From: Prevotella sp.
GTDB lineage: Bacteria; Bacteroidota; Bacteroidia; Bacteroidales; Bacteroidaceae
Assembly (NCBI GenBank): GCA_017619375.1
Contig: JAFZSL010000065.1
Coordinates: forward strand, 1 to 40,110
Length of the DNA stretch: 40,110 bases
Direction: 5' to 3'
The translations under genes and the position numbers were made by a program. Shown in pieces: positions 7,476 to 15,385 of the stretch. Each line of letters begins with the position of its first letter. Positions within the stretch are counted from its first letter, which is position 1. Under the pieces are notes generated by a model, which searched no databases, was not told the origin of the DNA, and worked only from the letters and a program-made list of their open reading frames with translations.

Positions 7476-9517
7476 TTCGTATCTTTAAGGATGGCCGTCC
7501 AACCTCCTCCGCTGCTCAGATGGACGTTGAAGACATCATCTTTCCCTACCGTCTGCAGGGTATGCTTGTAGTCGGTGGCATCCTTCATGGCATTCACACC
7601 ATCGGCAAAGATATCAGCCTGATATCGACCATCCTTGAGAAATCCCAGATCGATGGTCAAGTCGCGTGGCGTCCAATCGGTCATGGCTGCCAGATACCAG
7701 GTGCTTCCCTTGCGACGGGCCACGACCGTATATTCGCCCAATTTTCCATCCAAGGCAATCGTCTCGTCGAAGGTGGTGGGTATCTGTGCGATGAAGTCGG
7801 TACATTCCTGGTTCTGCATGTATTCCGTGGGACTGTCGGCCAACATCTGCAGTGGTGCCTCGAAGGTGGTGTACATGGCCATCTGATGGACACGTGTACC
7901 CTGGCTCATGGGATGGTCGTTGTTGCCAAAAAAGTTGTTCTTCATGGCGTTCATCATAGCACCGGGGGTATAGTCCATAGGCCCCGCCAGCATGCGCAGA
8001 TAAGGCACCGTCACATCATAACGTGGCTGGTTGTGCAAAGGGCCGTCGCCATCTCGTGGCTCCCATTTCGAATTCTCCAACCCCTTGACCCCCTCAAAAT
8101 TGAAGATGTTGGGATAGGCACGCTGGATGCCGAAGGGTTTAAGACCATGGTAGTCAAGATAAAGATGGTGTTCTGCGGCACAGGCGGCTATCTTGTAGGC
8201 AGATGCTATGGCTTGCTGGTCGTCACGGTCGAAAAAATCCACCTTGAACCCCTTCACGCCCATCCCGGCATAATGTTTCATCACCTCGTTGGTGAGAGAC
8301 ATGTCGCCGTCAGGATTGTTGCCAATCAGGTTGCGCCAACTGCTCCACAAGATGATGCCCACACCCTTCTCCTGGCCATGGGCTATCAGTTTCTTCAGGT
8401 CAATCTCCGGACTCAGGTCTTCCATCAGCGATTCCTTGCCGCTCCATCCCTCGTCGATGATGATGTATTCTATCTTGTTCTTGGCGGCGAAGTCTATATA
8501 ATAAAGGTAAGTGTCGGTGTTCATACCCGACTTGAAATCGACACCCGTGACGTTCGTGTTGTTCCACCAGTCCCAGGCCACCTTGCCGGGATGTATCCAG
8601 GAGGTGTCCTTGATACGACACTCTGGAGCCAGCCGTTGCGCCATGTCACAGTTCAAGATGTCGGCATCCTTCTCTGCAATGACAACCGCACGCCAGGGCA
8701 GAGCACGACTTCCATTCAACTTGGCGATATACCCCGCTCTTTTCGTGGGTACGATGTTCAAATAGTCGAAGCCGTCAACCCCCTGCTCCAACGGATAGGG
8801 TGCAAATTCCGCCTTCAAGCCGTTCTGGCCATTGCTCTTGAGGAACATCCCCGGGTAGTCCTCCACCCCGGCATCCATCACGATGGCTTTCATCCCTCCC
8901 GGCAGACAGACGGCCAACGGCGTGATGGCCAGTGAATCCTTGAACATCTTCGACAGAGGCTGTTCGTCGTAATAGGACTCAAAACTATAGCAGTAGCGCT
9001 CACCGCCCCTGTTGTCGTTGACGTAGGGAATGAAAGCGGGATAGTCTTCCGCAAAATTGAACTCCGCCGTCTCATTGGTCACCACCGACACGTCTTTCCT
9101 GTCTATCAAGAAACGATAGGCCGCACCATCGTCATAGACGCGGAATTCCACACTGATGCCGTTTTTAAAAGCTAAGGTCATCGCGTTGTATTCATCCTTC
9201 ACCACCGCCTTTTTATAAAAAGGTGTGGCAAACTGCGACCTGACCTGCCTATTACCGACGGGCTTGCCTAATCCGCCTTTCTTGAAAACATGAATGTCGT
9301 CATCCAACAAGATGTTGATTTCCGAACACTTCAACACCGTTACGCCATTGTGCTCCACACGCCAATTCAGGAATGAATAATTGTGTGTCTCGACGATAAC
9401 CTGTGTCTTCTTGTCAGGAGACTCTATCTTCCAGTTCTTCCCTACACTAAGAGCTTGTGCACGAGAGCCTGCCATCATTAGAAGCAAGGCCACCATGCAA
9501 ATCTTGATTGCTTTCAT
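7472..9517 (-). CDS. GH97 family alpha-glycoside hydrolase
   Basis: GH97 enzymes remove alpha-linked sugars (alpha-glucosidase or alpha-galactosidase; one branch acts on beta-L-arabinopyranosides) in the periplasm. The chosen ATG (MKAIKI...) gives a normal signal peptide; an upstream in-frame ATG at 9535 adds MQHPKK. The N-terminal beta-super-sandwich contains KNWKIESPDKKTQVIVE, and the catalytic barrel contains KVAWDWWNNTNVTGVDFKSG, IIIDEGWSG, GFKVDFFDRDDQ and NFEGVKGLENSKW. The Asp in KVDFFD (433 counted from 9535) is at the place of the nucleophile of retaining GH97 members; the inverting SusB type uses glutamates instead. So a retaining, alpha-galactosidase-like activity is more likely than a SusB-like one. 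The C-terminal beta domain ends in VHLSSGGGWTAILKD. It sits in tandem between GH10 and GH28. Confidence 0.92.
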   Translation of the reverse strand: MKAIKICMVALLLMMAGSRAQALSVGKNWKIESPDKKTQVIVETHNYSFLNWRVEHNGVTVLKCSEINILLDDDIHVFKKGGLGKPVGNRQVRSQFATPFYKKAVVKDEYNAMTLAFKNGISVEFRVYDDGAAYRFLIDRKDVSVVTNETAEFNFAEDYPAFIPYVNDNRGGERYCYSFESYYDEQPLSKMFKDSLAITPLAVCLPGGMKAIVMDAGVEDYPGMFLKSNGQNGLKAEFAPYPLEQGVDGFDYLNIVPTKRAGYIAKLNGSRALPWRAVVIAEKDADILNCDMAQRLAPECRIKDTSWIHPGKVAWDWWNNTNVTGVDFKSGMNTDTYLYYIDFAAKNKIEYIIIDEGWSGKESLMEDLSPEIDLKKLIAHGQEKGVGIILWSSWRNLIGNNPDGDMSLTNEVMKHYAGMGVKGFKVDFFDRDDQQAIASAYKIAACAAEHHLYLDYHGLKPFGIQRAYPNIFNFEGVKGLENSKWEPRDGDGPLHNQPRYDVTVPYLRMLAGPMDYTPGAMMNAMKNNFFGNNDHPMSQGTRVHQMAMYTTFEAPLQMLADSPTEYMQNQECTDFIAQIPTTFDETIALDGKLGEYTVVARRKGSTWYLAAMTDWTPRDLTIDLGFLKDGRYQADIFADGVNAMKDATDYKHTLQTVGKDDVFNVHLSSGGGWTAILKDTK

Positions 9518-9550
9518 CTTTTTAGGATGCTGCATGTCAAGTACTCATTC

Positions 9551-11665
9551 TCACTTTCTTATGACCTTTTTCCCGTTCTTGATGACGATGCCACGGTAGG
9601 CTTCACCGACAGGCATGCCCATGAGATTATAGGTCGGCGTTTCGGGCTCGTCGCTGACAAGGGTTTCGATGCCTACCGGAGTGTCGCTGGTCACCTTCAA
9701 CGGGCATGCACTCGACATTTTCTCCTGACCCTCTGTATTAACGGCAATAGCCACGATGGAGTATGTGCGTTTCTCGGTAGGAGTGAATATGCACTCGTAT
9801 GGACTTTCCGTTGAGGTACCTATCAGCATGTTGTCGGCATAAAACCTCATCTCGCTCATGGTGCCGACTTTCGACGTTACCTTGGCTGAGACAACGACGT
9901 TGTCGCCAACACCATAGGTGCCGGAGAATGGCTTCAACATGCACGTCCCGCCGGCTTCCTCATAACGAGTGAAGGTGATATCCTTGATGTAGAAGCCCCC
10001 TTGCTCCACGAGCAGGGTGAACACATGGCGACCAGCCGTCAACTTCGTCGTCAGTCTGCCGTGCAACGTCTTCCATTCGTTGGCGCCACCTGTCTTGGGA
10101 ACTTCCACGAACTCTGTGAGGTACGACAAGCTGTCAAGGCCATATTCGGCAAGGTGGAACCTGCCGCCGGTCGTTGCCGAGGCCACAGTGACATCAAACG
10201 AATAGTCGCCGTCTTCCTTGACATCGACAGTATAGTCCATCCATTGGTCGGTCTTCATGGCTGTGGCGGTATTGCGCGTGGCATTGCTGTAGGATGTGCC
10301 TGAAACACCCTTGTCGTATTCATCCACCTTGATGGTGCCAGGCAACTCAGGCACTTCACCGTAGGGCTCGTGCTTGGTACTGCCGCTCACCACATTGAAA
10401 CGACCATAACGCTCGTAGGTGGAACCATCGGTGGCGGTAACCACAGCCTTCATGGTCTTCCAACCCAAAGTAATGGTTGTTGGCAATTCATATTCCGTCA
10501 CATAAGGAGCCTCGGTCATCGTGGCAACCAAGTCATTGCCTACATAAAGTTCCACCTTCTCGATGGTCTTGGTGGCAAGACTGGCACGCACCTTGATGGG
10601 AAGCACGTCACCCTTGACGACTTTCAGTGATGCGGGGCGGATATAGACAGAAGCCTCTTTCTTCATATTGAGGAAGGGACTCACAGCGTTCTTGGCGGCA
10701 TCGGTGGCCATATACTCCTTGATCCAGGTCATCGCAGGTCGCTCCGCACCATTCTTGTAAAGGCCTGAGTTGGAGACCCAAGTGTTACCAAAGATATAGC
10801 CCCAAAGGGTGACGCCGGCACAATAAGGGGCTTCCCACATCAGCGGCAATATCTTCTGGTACTGTGACTTCTGCTGGGCGTCATTGGCGATGTCGATGTC
10901 CAATTCCGTGATGTACATGGGCATCTTGAGAGCGTCTTGCTGCTTTTTCAACACATTGGTCAATTCGGTGACACTGATATCGCTCAATTCGTGAGACTGG
11001 TTGCCATAAGCATCAATAGGCGCACCGGCATCGCGCAAAGTCTGGACCAATGTGATGTAATTGTCAACATCCCACCGGATAGAGTTATAGTCATTGTAAA
11101 TCAATATGGCATCCGGCCAACGTTGGCCGGCCATGTCGAAAGCCCTGATGAGCCAGTCGTAACCGGTCTTTCCACCGCCACCCAGCGATTCCTTGATCAT
11201 GGGGTTGCCGTCCTGGTGCCTTCCCACAGCCTCGTTCACCACGTCGATCAAGGGCAGGGTGTTGTATTTTTGCTTTGCTTTGTCAAACCAATTCACGATA
11301 GCGGCGTAACGCTCCTTGGGTGCCAGATCAGGCAACCAGTTCGGATACTGGGCACCCCACACCAGCGCATGGAACTTGTAGGTAAAATTATGCTGCTTGG
11401 CATAGTTGAACGCCCTGTCGCATCCCCAGTTGAAAGAGCCACGAGTTCCTTCCACAGAAGCCCATTTCGACTCATTCTCACACGTGATTTGGTTCCATAA
11501 CAGATAAAAGGCTGGAACACCGTTCCCTGCATCCACATTATTCCTTGTGGTGATGTTTCCCAAGAACTTGTCCGGGTTGGAGGACAGTTGGGCGAATGAT
11601 GCTGTCGGCAACGACAATACCAACAGCAAAAGACAATTCTTGATTATTCGTTGCATCATTTTCAT
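9551..11665 (-). CDS. GH10 endo-beta-1,4-xylanase with CBM6-like and Ig-like modules
   Basis: This is a secreted xylanase that cuts the xylan backbone internally. A signal peptide (cleaved at about Ala25, leaving Gln26) precedes a GH10 barrel at about residues 28-350. The acid/base glutamate is Glu145 in LIDVVNEAVG and the nucleophile is Glu254 in YITELDIDIA. An Ig-like or Big-type segment follows (about 355-430), then a CBM6-like module at about 435-585 (VDEYDKGVSGTSYSNATRNT; DGDYSFDVTVAS; GGFYIKDITFTRY). A second Ig-like domain (about 590-660) leads to a short tail, PTYNLMGMPVGEAYRGIVIK then NGKKVIRK. That tail is a common C-terminal motif of secreted Prevotella enzymes and may be a sorting signal. 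It is first in the GH10-GH97-GH28 operon. The xylanase call is firm; whether it helps degrade arabinoxylan or a xylan-pectin complex is open. Confidence 0.94.
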   Translation of the reverse strand: MKMMQRIIKNCLLLLVLSLPTASFAQLSSNPDKFLGNITTRNNVDAGNGVPAFYLLWNQITCENESKWASVEGTRGSFNWGCDRAFNYAKQHNFTYKFHALVWGAQYPNWLPDLAPKERYAAIVNWFDKAKQKYNTLPLIDVVNEAVGRHQDGNPMIKESLGGGGKTGYDWLIRAFDMAGQRWPDAILIYNDYNSIRWDVDNYITLVQTLRDAGAPIDAYGNQSHELSDISVTELTNVLKKQQDALKMPMYITELDIDIANDAQQKSQYQKILPLMWEAPYCAGVTLWGYIFGNTWVSNSGLYKNGAERPAMTWIKEYMATDAAKNAVSPFLNMKKEASVYIRPASLKVVKGDVLPIKVRASLATKTIEKVELYVGNDLVATMTEAPYVTEYELPTTITLGWKTMKAVVTATDGSTYERYGRFNVVSGSTKHEPYGEVPELPGTIKVDEYDKGVSGTSYSNATRNTATAMKTDQWMDYTVDVKEDGDYSFDVTVASATTGGRFHLAEYGLDSLSYLTEFVEVPKTGGANEWKTLHGRLTTKLTAGRHVFTLLVEQGGFYIKDITFTRYEEAGGTCMLKPFSGTYGVGDNVVVSAKVTSKVGTMSEMRFYADNMLIGTSTESPYECIFTPTEKRTYSIVAIAVNTEGQEKMSSACPLKVTSDTPVGIETLVSDEPETPTYNLMGMPVGEAYRGIVIKNGKKVIRK

Positions 11666-11811
11666 ATATCTTAAATATCAGTAGTTCTTGAAGATAAAAA
11701 GTTTGCAAATTCTTGGGCAACAAGTGAATAGCATAAGATTATTCATCTCAGATTGTTCACTTCTACTTGGAGCCGCAATTCAGTAAAAAGGCAAAATCGC
11801 CAATGATATGG

Positions 11812-11819
11812 CAAAGGTA
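11812..11819 (-). promoter_or_regulatory. Candidate -7 box for the GH10-GH97-GH28 operon
   Basis: On the minus strand this reads TACCTTTG, a full match to TAnnTTTG. It lies about 150 bases upstream of the GH10 start, giving a leader of roughly 140 nt. No good TTTG is visible at -33. The interval 11666-12001 otherwise holds no gene that could be supported. Confidence 0.45.
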
Positions 11820-12001
11820 AGCATTAAAAATGAGAAAAGCACTCCTTTCAGAGAAATTTGCACATAATGGCTCAAATTCGACATCATCAACATCATATCT
11901 CACATCCTGCGTCATTGTCAGATAGGGTCCTAAACCAAAAGCATATGACTGGGTTGAGAAATTATTTTCAGACAAAAATGTGGCATAATGCAAAAAAACA
12001 C

Positions 12002-12009
12002 TATCTTTG
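12002..12009 (+). promoter_or_regulatory. Candidate -7 box (TATCTTTG) for the DUF4252-like gene
   Basis: TATCTTTG is a full match to the Bacteroides TAnnTTTG consensus. It lies 74 bases upstream of the ATG at 12083. The -33 region is weak. It is divergent from the GH10 operon promoter 183 bp away. Confidence 0.5.
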
Positions 12010-12082
12010 TACCCAATATGCTCAAACCAATCAACATTTGGTAAGCAAAAATGAAACCCAAAGAATATTCAAACAAACGATT

Positions 12083-12553
12083 ATGAAAAAACTATTAGCA
12101 TTGCTGGTATTGGTATTCACCTGCCAGATGGCATTTTGCCAAACGTATGATGAATTAATCAACAAGTTCAAGGACAAGCCAGAAGCAGAAGCCGTCGAGG
12201 TTCCCAAGCTGATGCTGAACTTGGCCATTTCAGAGGCTGACGCCAACACCAAGGCACTATTCAAGAACATCGACTGCATGAAAATGCTTGAACTAACCAA
12301 TTGCAGCGAATCCATCAAAAAGGATTTCATGGCACAGGCTGGAAAGTTGGAGGCGAAATACACCACCCTTGCCAATTTAAGTGAAGATGGTGAAACAACC
12401 CTGATGTTTGCCGACGGTGAAGAAGACCCCCTCAAAGCTGTCATCGTCATTAATAGCAACAAAGAAGAATGCGAGATGGTTGTAATAGAAGGCAAGTTGC
12501 AATTAGACCAACTTGAAAACATTTTCGATTCCATGGGCAGTCTTGAAGACTAA
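12083..12553 (+). CDS. DUF4252-like small exported protein
   Basis: The product has 156 residues with a signal peptide MKKLLALLVLVFTCQMAFC; cleavage leaves a Gln at the mature N-terminus. The mature part is acidic and resembles the DUF4252 family found in Bacteroidetes: YDELINKFKDKP, then KMLELTNCSESIKKDFMAQA, then MFADGEED and EECEMVVIEGKLQLDQLENI. Members are small periplasmic or membrane-associated proteins of unknown role. The ATG at 12083 was preferred over an upstream in-frame start at 11858 because it begins the signal peptide exactly and lies downstream of the promoter box. It is a single-gene transcript ended by the strong hairpin at 12579-12616. Confidence 0.8.
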   Translation: MKKLLALLVLVFTCQMAFCQTYDELINKFKDKPEAEAVEVPKLMLNLAISEADANTKALFKNIDCMKMLELTNCSESIKKDFMAQAGKLEAKYTTLANLSEDGETTLMFADGEEDPLKAVIVINSNKEECEMVVIEGKLQLDQLENIFDSMGSLED

Positions 12554-12578
12554 TGGAAGACAAACCGAAGACTCATCG

Positions 12579-12620
12579 AATTTGGGCCTTGGAAATTGGT
12601 TTCCAAGGCCCAAATTTTTC
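12579..12620. terminator. Bidirectional Rho-independent terminator
   Basis: A perfect 17-bp stem (12579-12595 with 12600-12616) around the 4-nt loop ttgg is followed by T residues on the plus strand and by a matching A-rich flank. It lies between two convergent genes: the DUF4252-like gene ending at 12553 and the lipoprotein gene ending at 12646. It probably terminates both. Confidence 0.9.
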
Positions 12621-12645
12621 ATCCAAAGTCATTAGGAAATTCCTA

Positions 12646-13023
12646 TCAATATTTCCGAAATCTCCACTGCTTTTGCCCTTTGCTGAGGACTATCTTGTCA
12701 TTGGAAAGAGTCTCGATTTTCAAGCGTATGTCACCGAAGGGCTGGAAGCCGAAAGAGTTTTCCACGATGGCGGTGTCGCGAGGATAACCATGGATGGAGA
12801 GGCATTGTATGAAGAGGCTGTCGCCTTCATGCTGGAACTTCCCATACACCTCACCCTCCGTGATGGAGCGGAACAGGGTTAGCGACCCCGAGAAACTGAC
12901 ATATTTCGTGTCAGAGTCCGCCAAACGCCACTGACCGAGCAAGTCGCCCGCCTCGCCACCTTCCTGACAAGAAGCAAACAGGAGGAGCGCAAATGACAGA
13001 ATGGTCTTAAAGTATCTTGCCAT
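12646..13023 (-). CDS. Small lipocalin-like lipoprotein
   Basis: The 125-residue product starts MARYFKTILSFALLLFASCQ, with lipobox LFASC, so it is lipid-anchored. The mature part (LLGQWRLADSDTKYVSFSG, then EGEVYGKFQHEGDSLFIQC and KIVLSKGQKQWRFRKY) has the alternating pattern of the small lipocalin-like proteins of Bacteroidales that open with 'xxGxWxL'. The ATG at 13023 was chosen over a TTG at 13032; it overlaps the end of the Wzi-like gene by 17 bases, so translation is probably coupled. The ligand or partner is unknown. It ends at the shared terminator. Confidence 0.75.
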   Translation of the reverse strand: MARYFKTILSFALLLFASCQEGGEAGDLLGQWRLADSDTKYVSFSGSLTLFRSITEGEVYGKFQHEGDSLFIQCLSIHGYPRDTAIVENSFGFQPFGDIRLKIETLSNDKIVLSKGQKQWRFRKY

Positions 13024-14575
13024 GGAAACCAATTTTCAAATTGAATGTGTGACAATCGCCATAGATGTTTCCCTTGTCGAAGGCGTAGGCGGCGGCAAAC
13101 CTCCACGGACCGAGGTCGTAGGCACCTTGCACCATGGCATCGAAGGAGTGATGTTTTACAGTGAGCGGTGCAGAATAGGTGCCCCATCCCTCCCGGTAGG
13201 ACCCTTTGATGAGATAGGACAGCCGGTCGGTGATTTCACCGTTGACACCCAGATGCCAAGCCTTCACACGATTGTCACGGAACGACATCAGTCCATCCTT
13301 GTTATATATGGGCGAGGTGATGAGCGCATTGCCCGGCGTCATGCCATAATGGGAATAGGAGACATAGAACATGTGGTTGTAATAATTGTCGTTGCCGACG
13401 ACAAAATCATCCACCTGACTACGCACCGGCTCAGGATAGTCGCCACTGTCCCAGTGGAGGGGGCCCGACTGGTTGGTAGTCTGGAAAAACTCCACCACGG
13501 CCTTCCTCACCAACTGCCGTCCGGCACCCTTGTTGTCATATTGCAAGCCCCACAGTCCGTCCCAACCGTTGCCCTTGCGTATGCCGGAACCATCCTCAAA
13601 CGGATTGTCGAGATAGGCTTGCAAGAGGTGGTCATGGTTGATGTTCCAACCCACCTGGAGGGTCATCGAACCAAGATGGTTGCCAAAGACCCAGTCTTCC
13701 AACACGTCATTCTCATAATAATTCTTGTCGCCGAAGGATGCGATGACATCGAAGAAAGACTTCAACTTCACGGGTTTCTCGGTGGCTGTCAACTCCCCAT
13801 TGACGGTTTTATACCCCGTGCCGCCGAACTGCACGGCATGCTCCACACCGGCGATGACAAAGAAGCGTTTGGCAGGATTGGTGCGGAAATACAGATGTTT
13901 CTGATGGGCGTAGGCTCCTGTGGCATAGCCCCAATTGACGCTGCCTCCTCGTTGGAACATTTCCTCACGATAACCACTGTCGGTGAACTTGCCATAGCCG
14001 AAGTCAAAGTGCGCCTGAAGCCACCCCTTCGTGAACGGTATGGTCCAGAAGCCGTTGGTGCCAAAATGCACCTTCGGCACCGGTTTGGCGTTGACGCCGT
14101 TGGCGAACAAACCGGAGGATAGTTGCTCATCGCGCAACACCGTCGCCTCCTCACGACTGCCGACCTCTATGAAGAACGACTGCCAGGAAAGGTTGGCATA
14201 GCACTGTTGCAAGAAAGTGTGATGGTCGGCGTGGACGGAGGCGATGCCATCCACGGCAGCCGAGAGTGAGAGGTCGCTCGTAAACGGATGGTCCACTTTC
14301 ACCGCCCCACGCACAAAGGCCGTGTTGGAGCGTGTGCCCAACACGTGGTGGCGGTTGGTGACCAACTGAAAAGCCGTGTAGTCGCCCGTCCCTACCGCCG
14401 TTTCTGCCGCGAGGTCGTAGGTGATGCTGGTAGCCAGGGTATCCTGTCCTTTTGCATATGCCAATGCGTCCTGTGCCGTCAATGCCACAGGAACATCTTG
14501 CGCCTGTGCAGGAATGGCAAGCAAAGAGCAGAAAACAAGCAGCAAGAGATGCCGGTGTATATAGTCAAATGTCAA
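13007..14575 (-). CDS. Capsule assembly Wzi family outer-membrane protein
   Basis: This is a predicted outer-membrane beta-barrel of the Wzi-like family, which in enterobacteria holds capsule polysaccharide at the surface. Its 522 residues contain a signal peptide ending AIPAQA (cleavage leaves Gln26) and many amphipathic aromatic strands such as FWTIPFTKGWLQAHFDFGYG and HKQHLYF-type turns (observed AHQKHLYFRTNPAKRFF). It ends AFDKGNIYGDCHTFNLKIGF then HGKIL. Only a TTG is available as start (14573-14575); no in-frame ATG precedes the signal peptide. That TTG lies within a heptamer repeat. No capsule biosynthesis genes are adjacent, so its polysaccharide partner is unknown. It forms an operon with the overlapping lipoprotein gene. 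Confidence 0.8.
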   Translation of the reverse strand: MTFDYIHRHLLLLVFCSLLAIPAQAQDVPVALTAQDALAYAKGQDTLATSITYDLAAETAVGTGDYTAFQLVTNRHHVLGTRSNTAFVRGAVKVDHPFTSDLSLSAAVDGIASVHADHHTFLQQCYANLSWQSFFIEVGSREEATVLRDEQLSSGLFANGVNAKPVPKVHFGTNGFWTIPFTKGWLQAHFDFGYGKFTDSGYREEMFQRGGSVNWGYATGAYAHQKHLYFRTNPAKRFFVIAGVEHAVQFGGTGYKTVNGELTATEKPVKLKSFFDVIASFGDKNYYENDVLEDWVFGNHLGSMTLQVGWNINHDHLLQAYLDNPFEDGSGIRKGNGWDGLWGLQYDNKGAGRQLVRKAVVEFFQTTNQSGPLHWDSGDYPEPVRSQVDDFVVGNDNYYNHMFYVSYSHYGMTPGNALITSPIYNKDGLMSFRDNRVKAWHLGVNGEITDRLSYLIKGSYREGWGTYSAPLTVKHHSFDAMVQGAYDLGPWRFAAAYAFDKGNIYGDCHTFNLKIGFHGKIL

Positions 14576-14605
14576 TTATCAATTATTTATTGTAAATTAT
14601 CAATT
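14564..14605. repeat. Heptamer tandem repeat at the start of the Wzi-like gene
   Basis: Six 7-bp units read on the plus strand: gtcaaat, gtcaatt, atcaatt, atttatt, gtaaatt, atcaatt. On the minus strand these are AATTGAT/AATTGAC variants, akin to the ATTGAAR array at 3-72. The first two units overlap the beginning of the Wzi-like coding sequence. The rest of the gap to 14902 has only the Lrp promoter and no supportable gene. Confidence 0.75.
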
Positions 14606-14816
14606 ACTTTTCACGCCGCTAAGATAGTGATAAAAATCGGTTCCCCAAAGTGTTTCATGGTTTTTTCTCCTTGCACCTCAGACATGGGGGACTTCTCCAT
14701 GATTCCCCAACCACTTCATCCACGACATCTCGAGGATGTTTTTAGCATTTTTTTCCTTCCTTTTTGTCAATTTTATGCTCCGCGCAGCAAAAAAGCGGAA
14801 AAACTATTGAAAATAG

Positions 14817-14847
14817 TTGCACGATTCACCCAAAATGCCTACATTTG
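14817..14847 (+). promoter_or_regulatory. Promoter for the lrp-dipeptidase-QC genes
   Basis: TTG at 14817-14819 is followed after 20 bases by TACATTTG (14840-14847), which fits the Bacteroides -33/-7 arrangement well. The start codon of the Lrp-type gene is 55 bases downstream. Confidence 0.6.
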
Positions 14848-14902
14848 CTTTCAAATTGTCATCGCATCATAATATTCACTAACAAGACAACCAAACCACC
14901 CA

Positions 14903-15382
14903 ATGGCAATAGACAAAATAGACTATCTGGACAAGAAGATTTTGAGCATCTTATCAAAAAACGCACGCATCCCGTTCAAGGATGTCGCTGCTGAGTGCAA
15001 CGTTTCTCGTGCGGCCATCCACCAGCGCGTGCAACACCTCAAAGAGGCCGGCGTCATCACAGGCAGCGGCTTCGACGTCAACCCCAAAAGCCTAGGTTAC
15101 CACACCTGCACCTACGTGGGCATCACCCTCGAACGCGGAAGCATGTACAAGGCGGTATGCGAAAGGCTACTCCACATCCCAGAAATCGTGGAATGCCATT
15201 TCACCACCGGCCCATACACCATGCTGGTCAAATTGTACGCCCGCGACAACGAGCAACTGATGGACCTGCTCAACAACCAACTACAATCGATTCCCGGCGT
15301 GGTGGCCACGGAGACGCTCATCTCTTTGGAACAGAGCATCAAGCGAGAGATTCCTGTCAAATTAGAAGAAAACGAGAATTAA
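14903..15382 (+). CDS. Lrp/AsnC family transcriptional regulator
   Basis: The 159-residue protein has the two-domain layout of feast/famine regulators. The N-terminal AsnC-type helix-turn-helix is at about 5-65 (DYLDKKILSILSKNARIPFK, then CNVSRAAIHQRVQHLKEAGV). The C-terminal RAM/ligand-binding domain is at about 70-150 (YTCTYVGI-type strands, HIPEIVECHFTTGPYTMLVK, then ETLISLEQS). Such proteins bind amino acids and control amino-acid or peptide metabolism genes. The next gene, a peptidase fusion, begins three bases after its stop codon, so the two are cotranscribed. A role in sensing amino acids to set dipeptidase levels is a reasonable inference. Autoregulation through the promoter at 14817-14847 is likely but no operator was identified. 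Confidence 0.93.
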   Translation: MAIDKIDYLDKKILSILSKNARIPFKDVAAECNVSRAAIHQRVQHLKEAGVITGSGFDVNPKSLGYHTCTYVGITLERGSMYKAVCERLLHIPEIVECHFTTGPYTMLVKLYARDNEQLMDLLNNQLQSIPGVVATETLISLEQSIKREIPVKLEENEN

Positions 15383-15385
15383 AAG

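Noticed and set aside
14683-14701. Short inverted repeat catgg/ccatg near 14.69 kb
   Set aside because: Only five base pairs with no T-tract and no related copies; within chance expectation.
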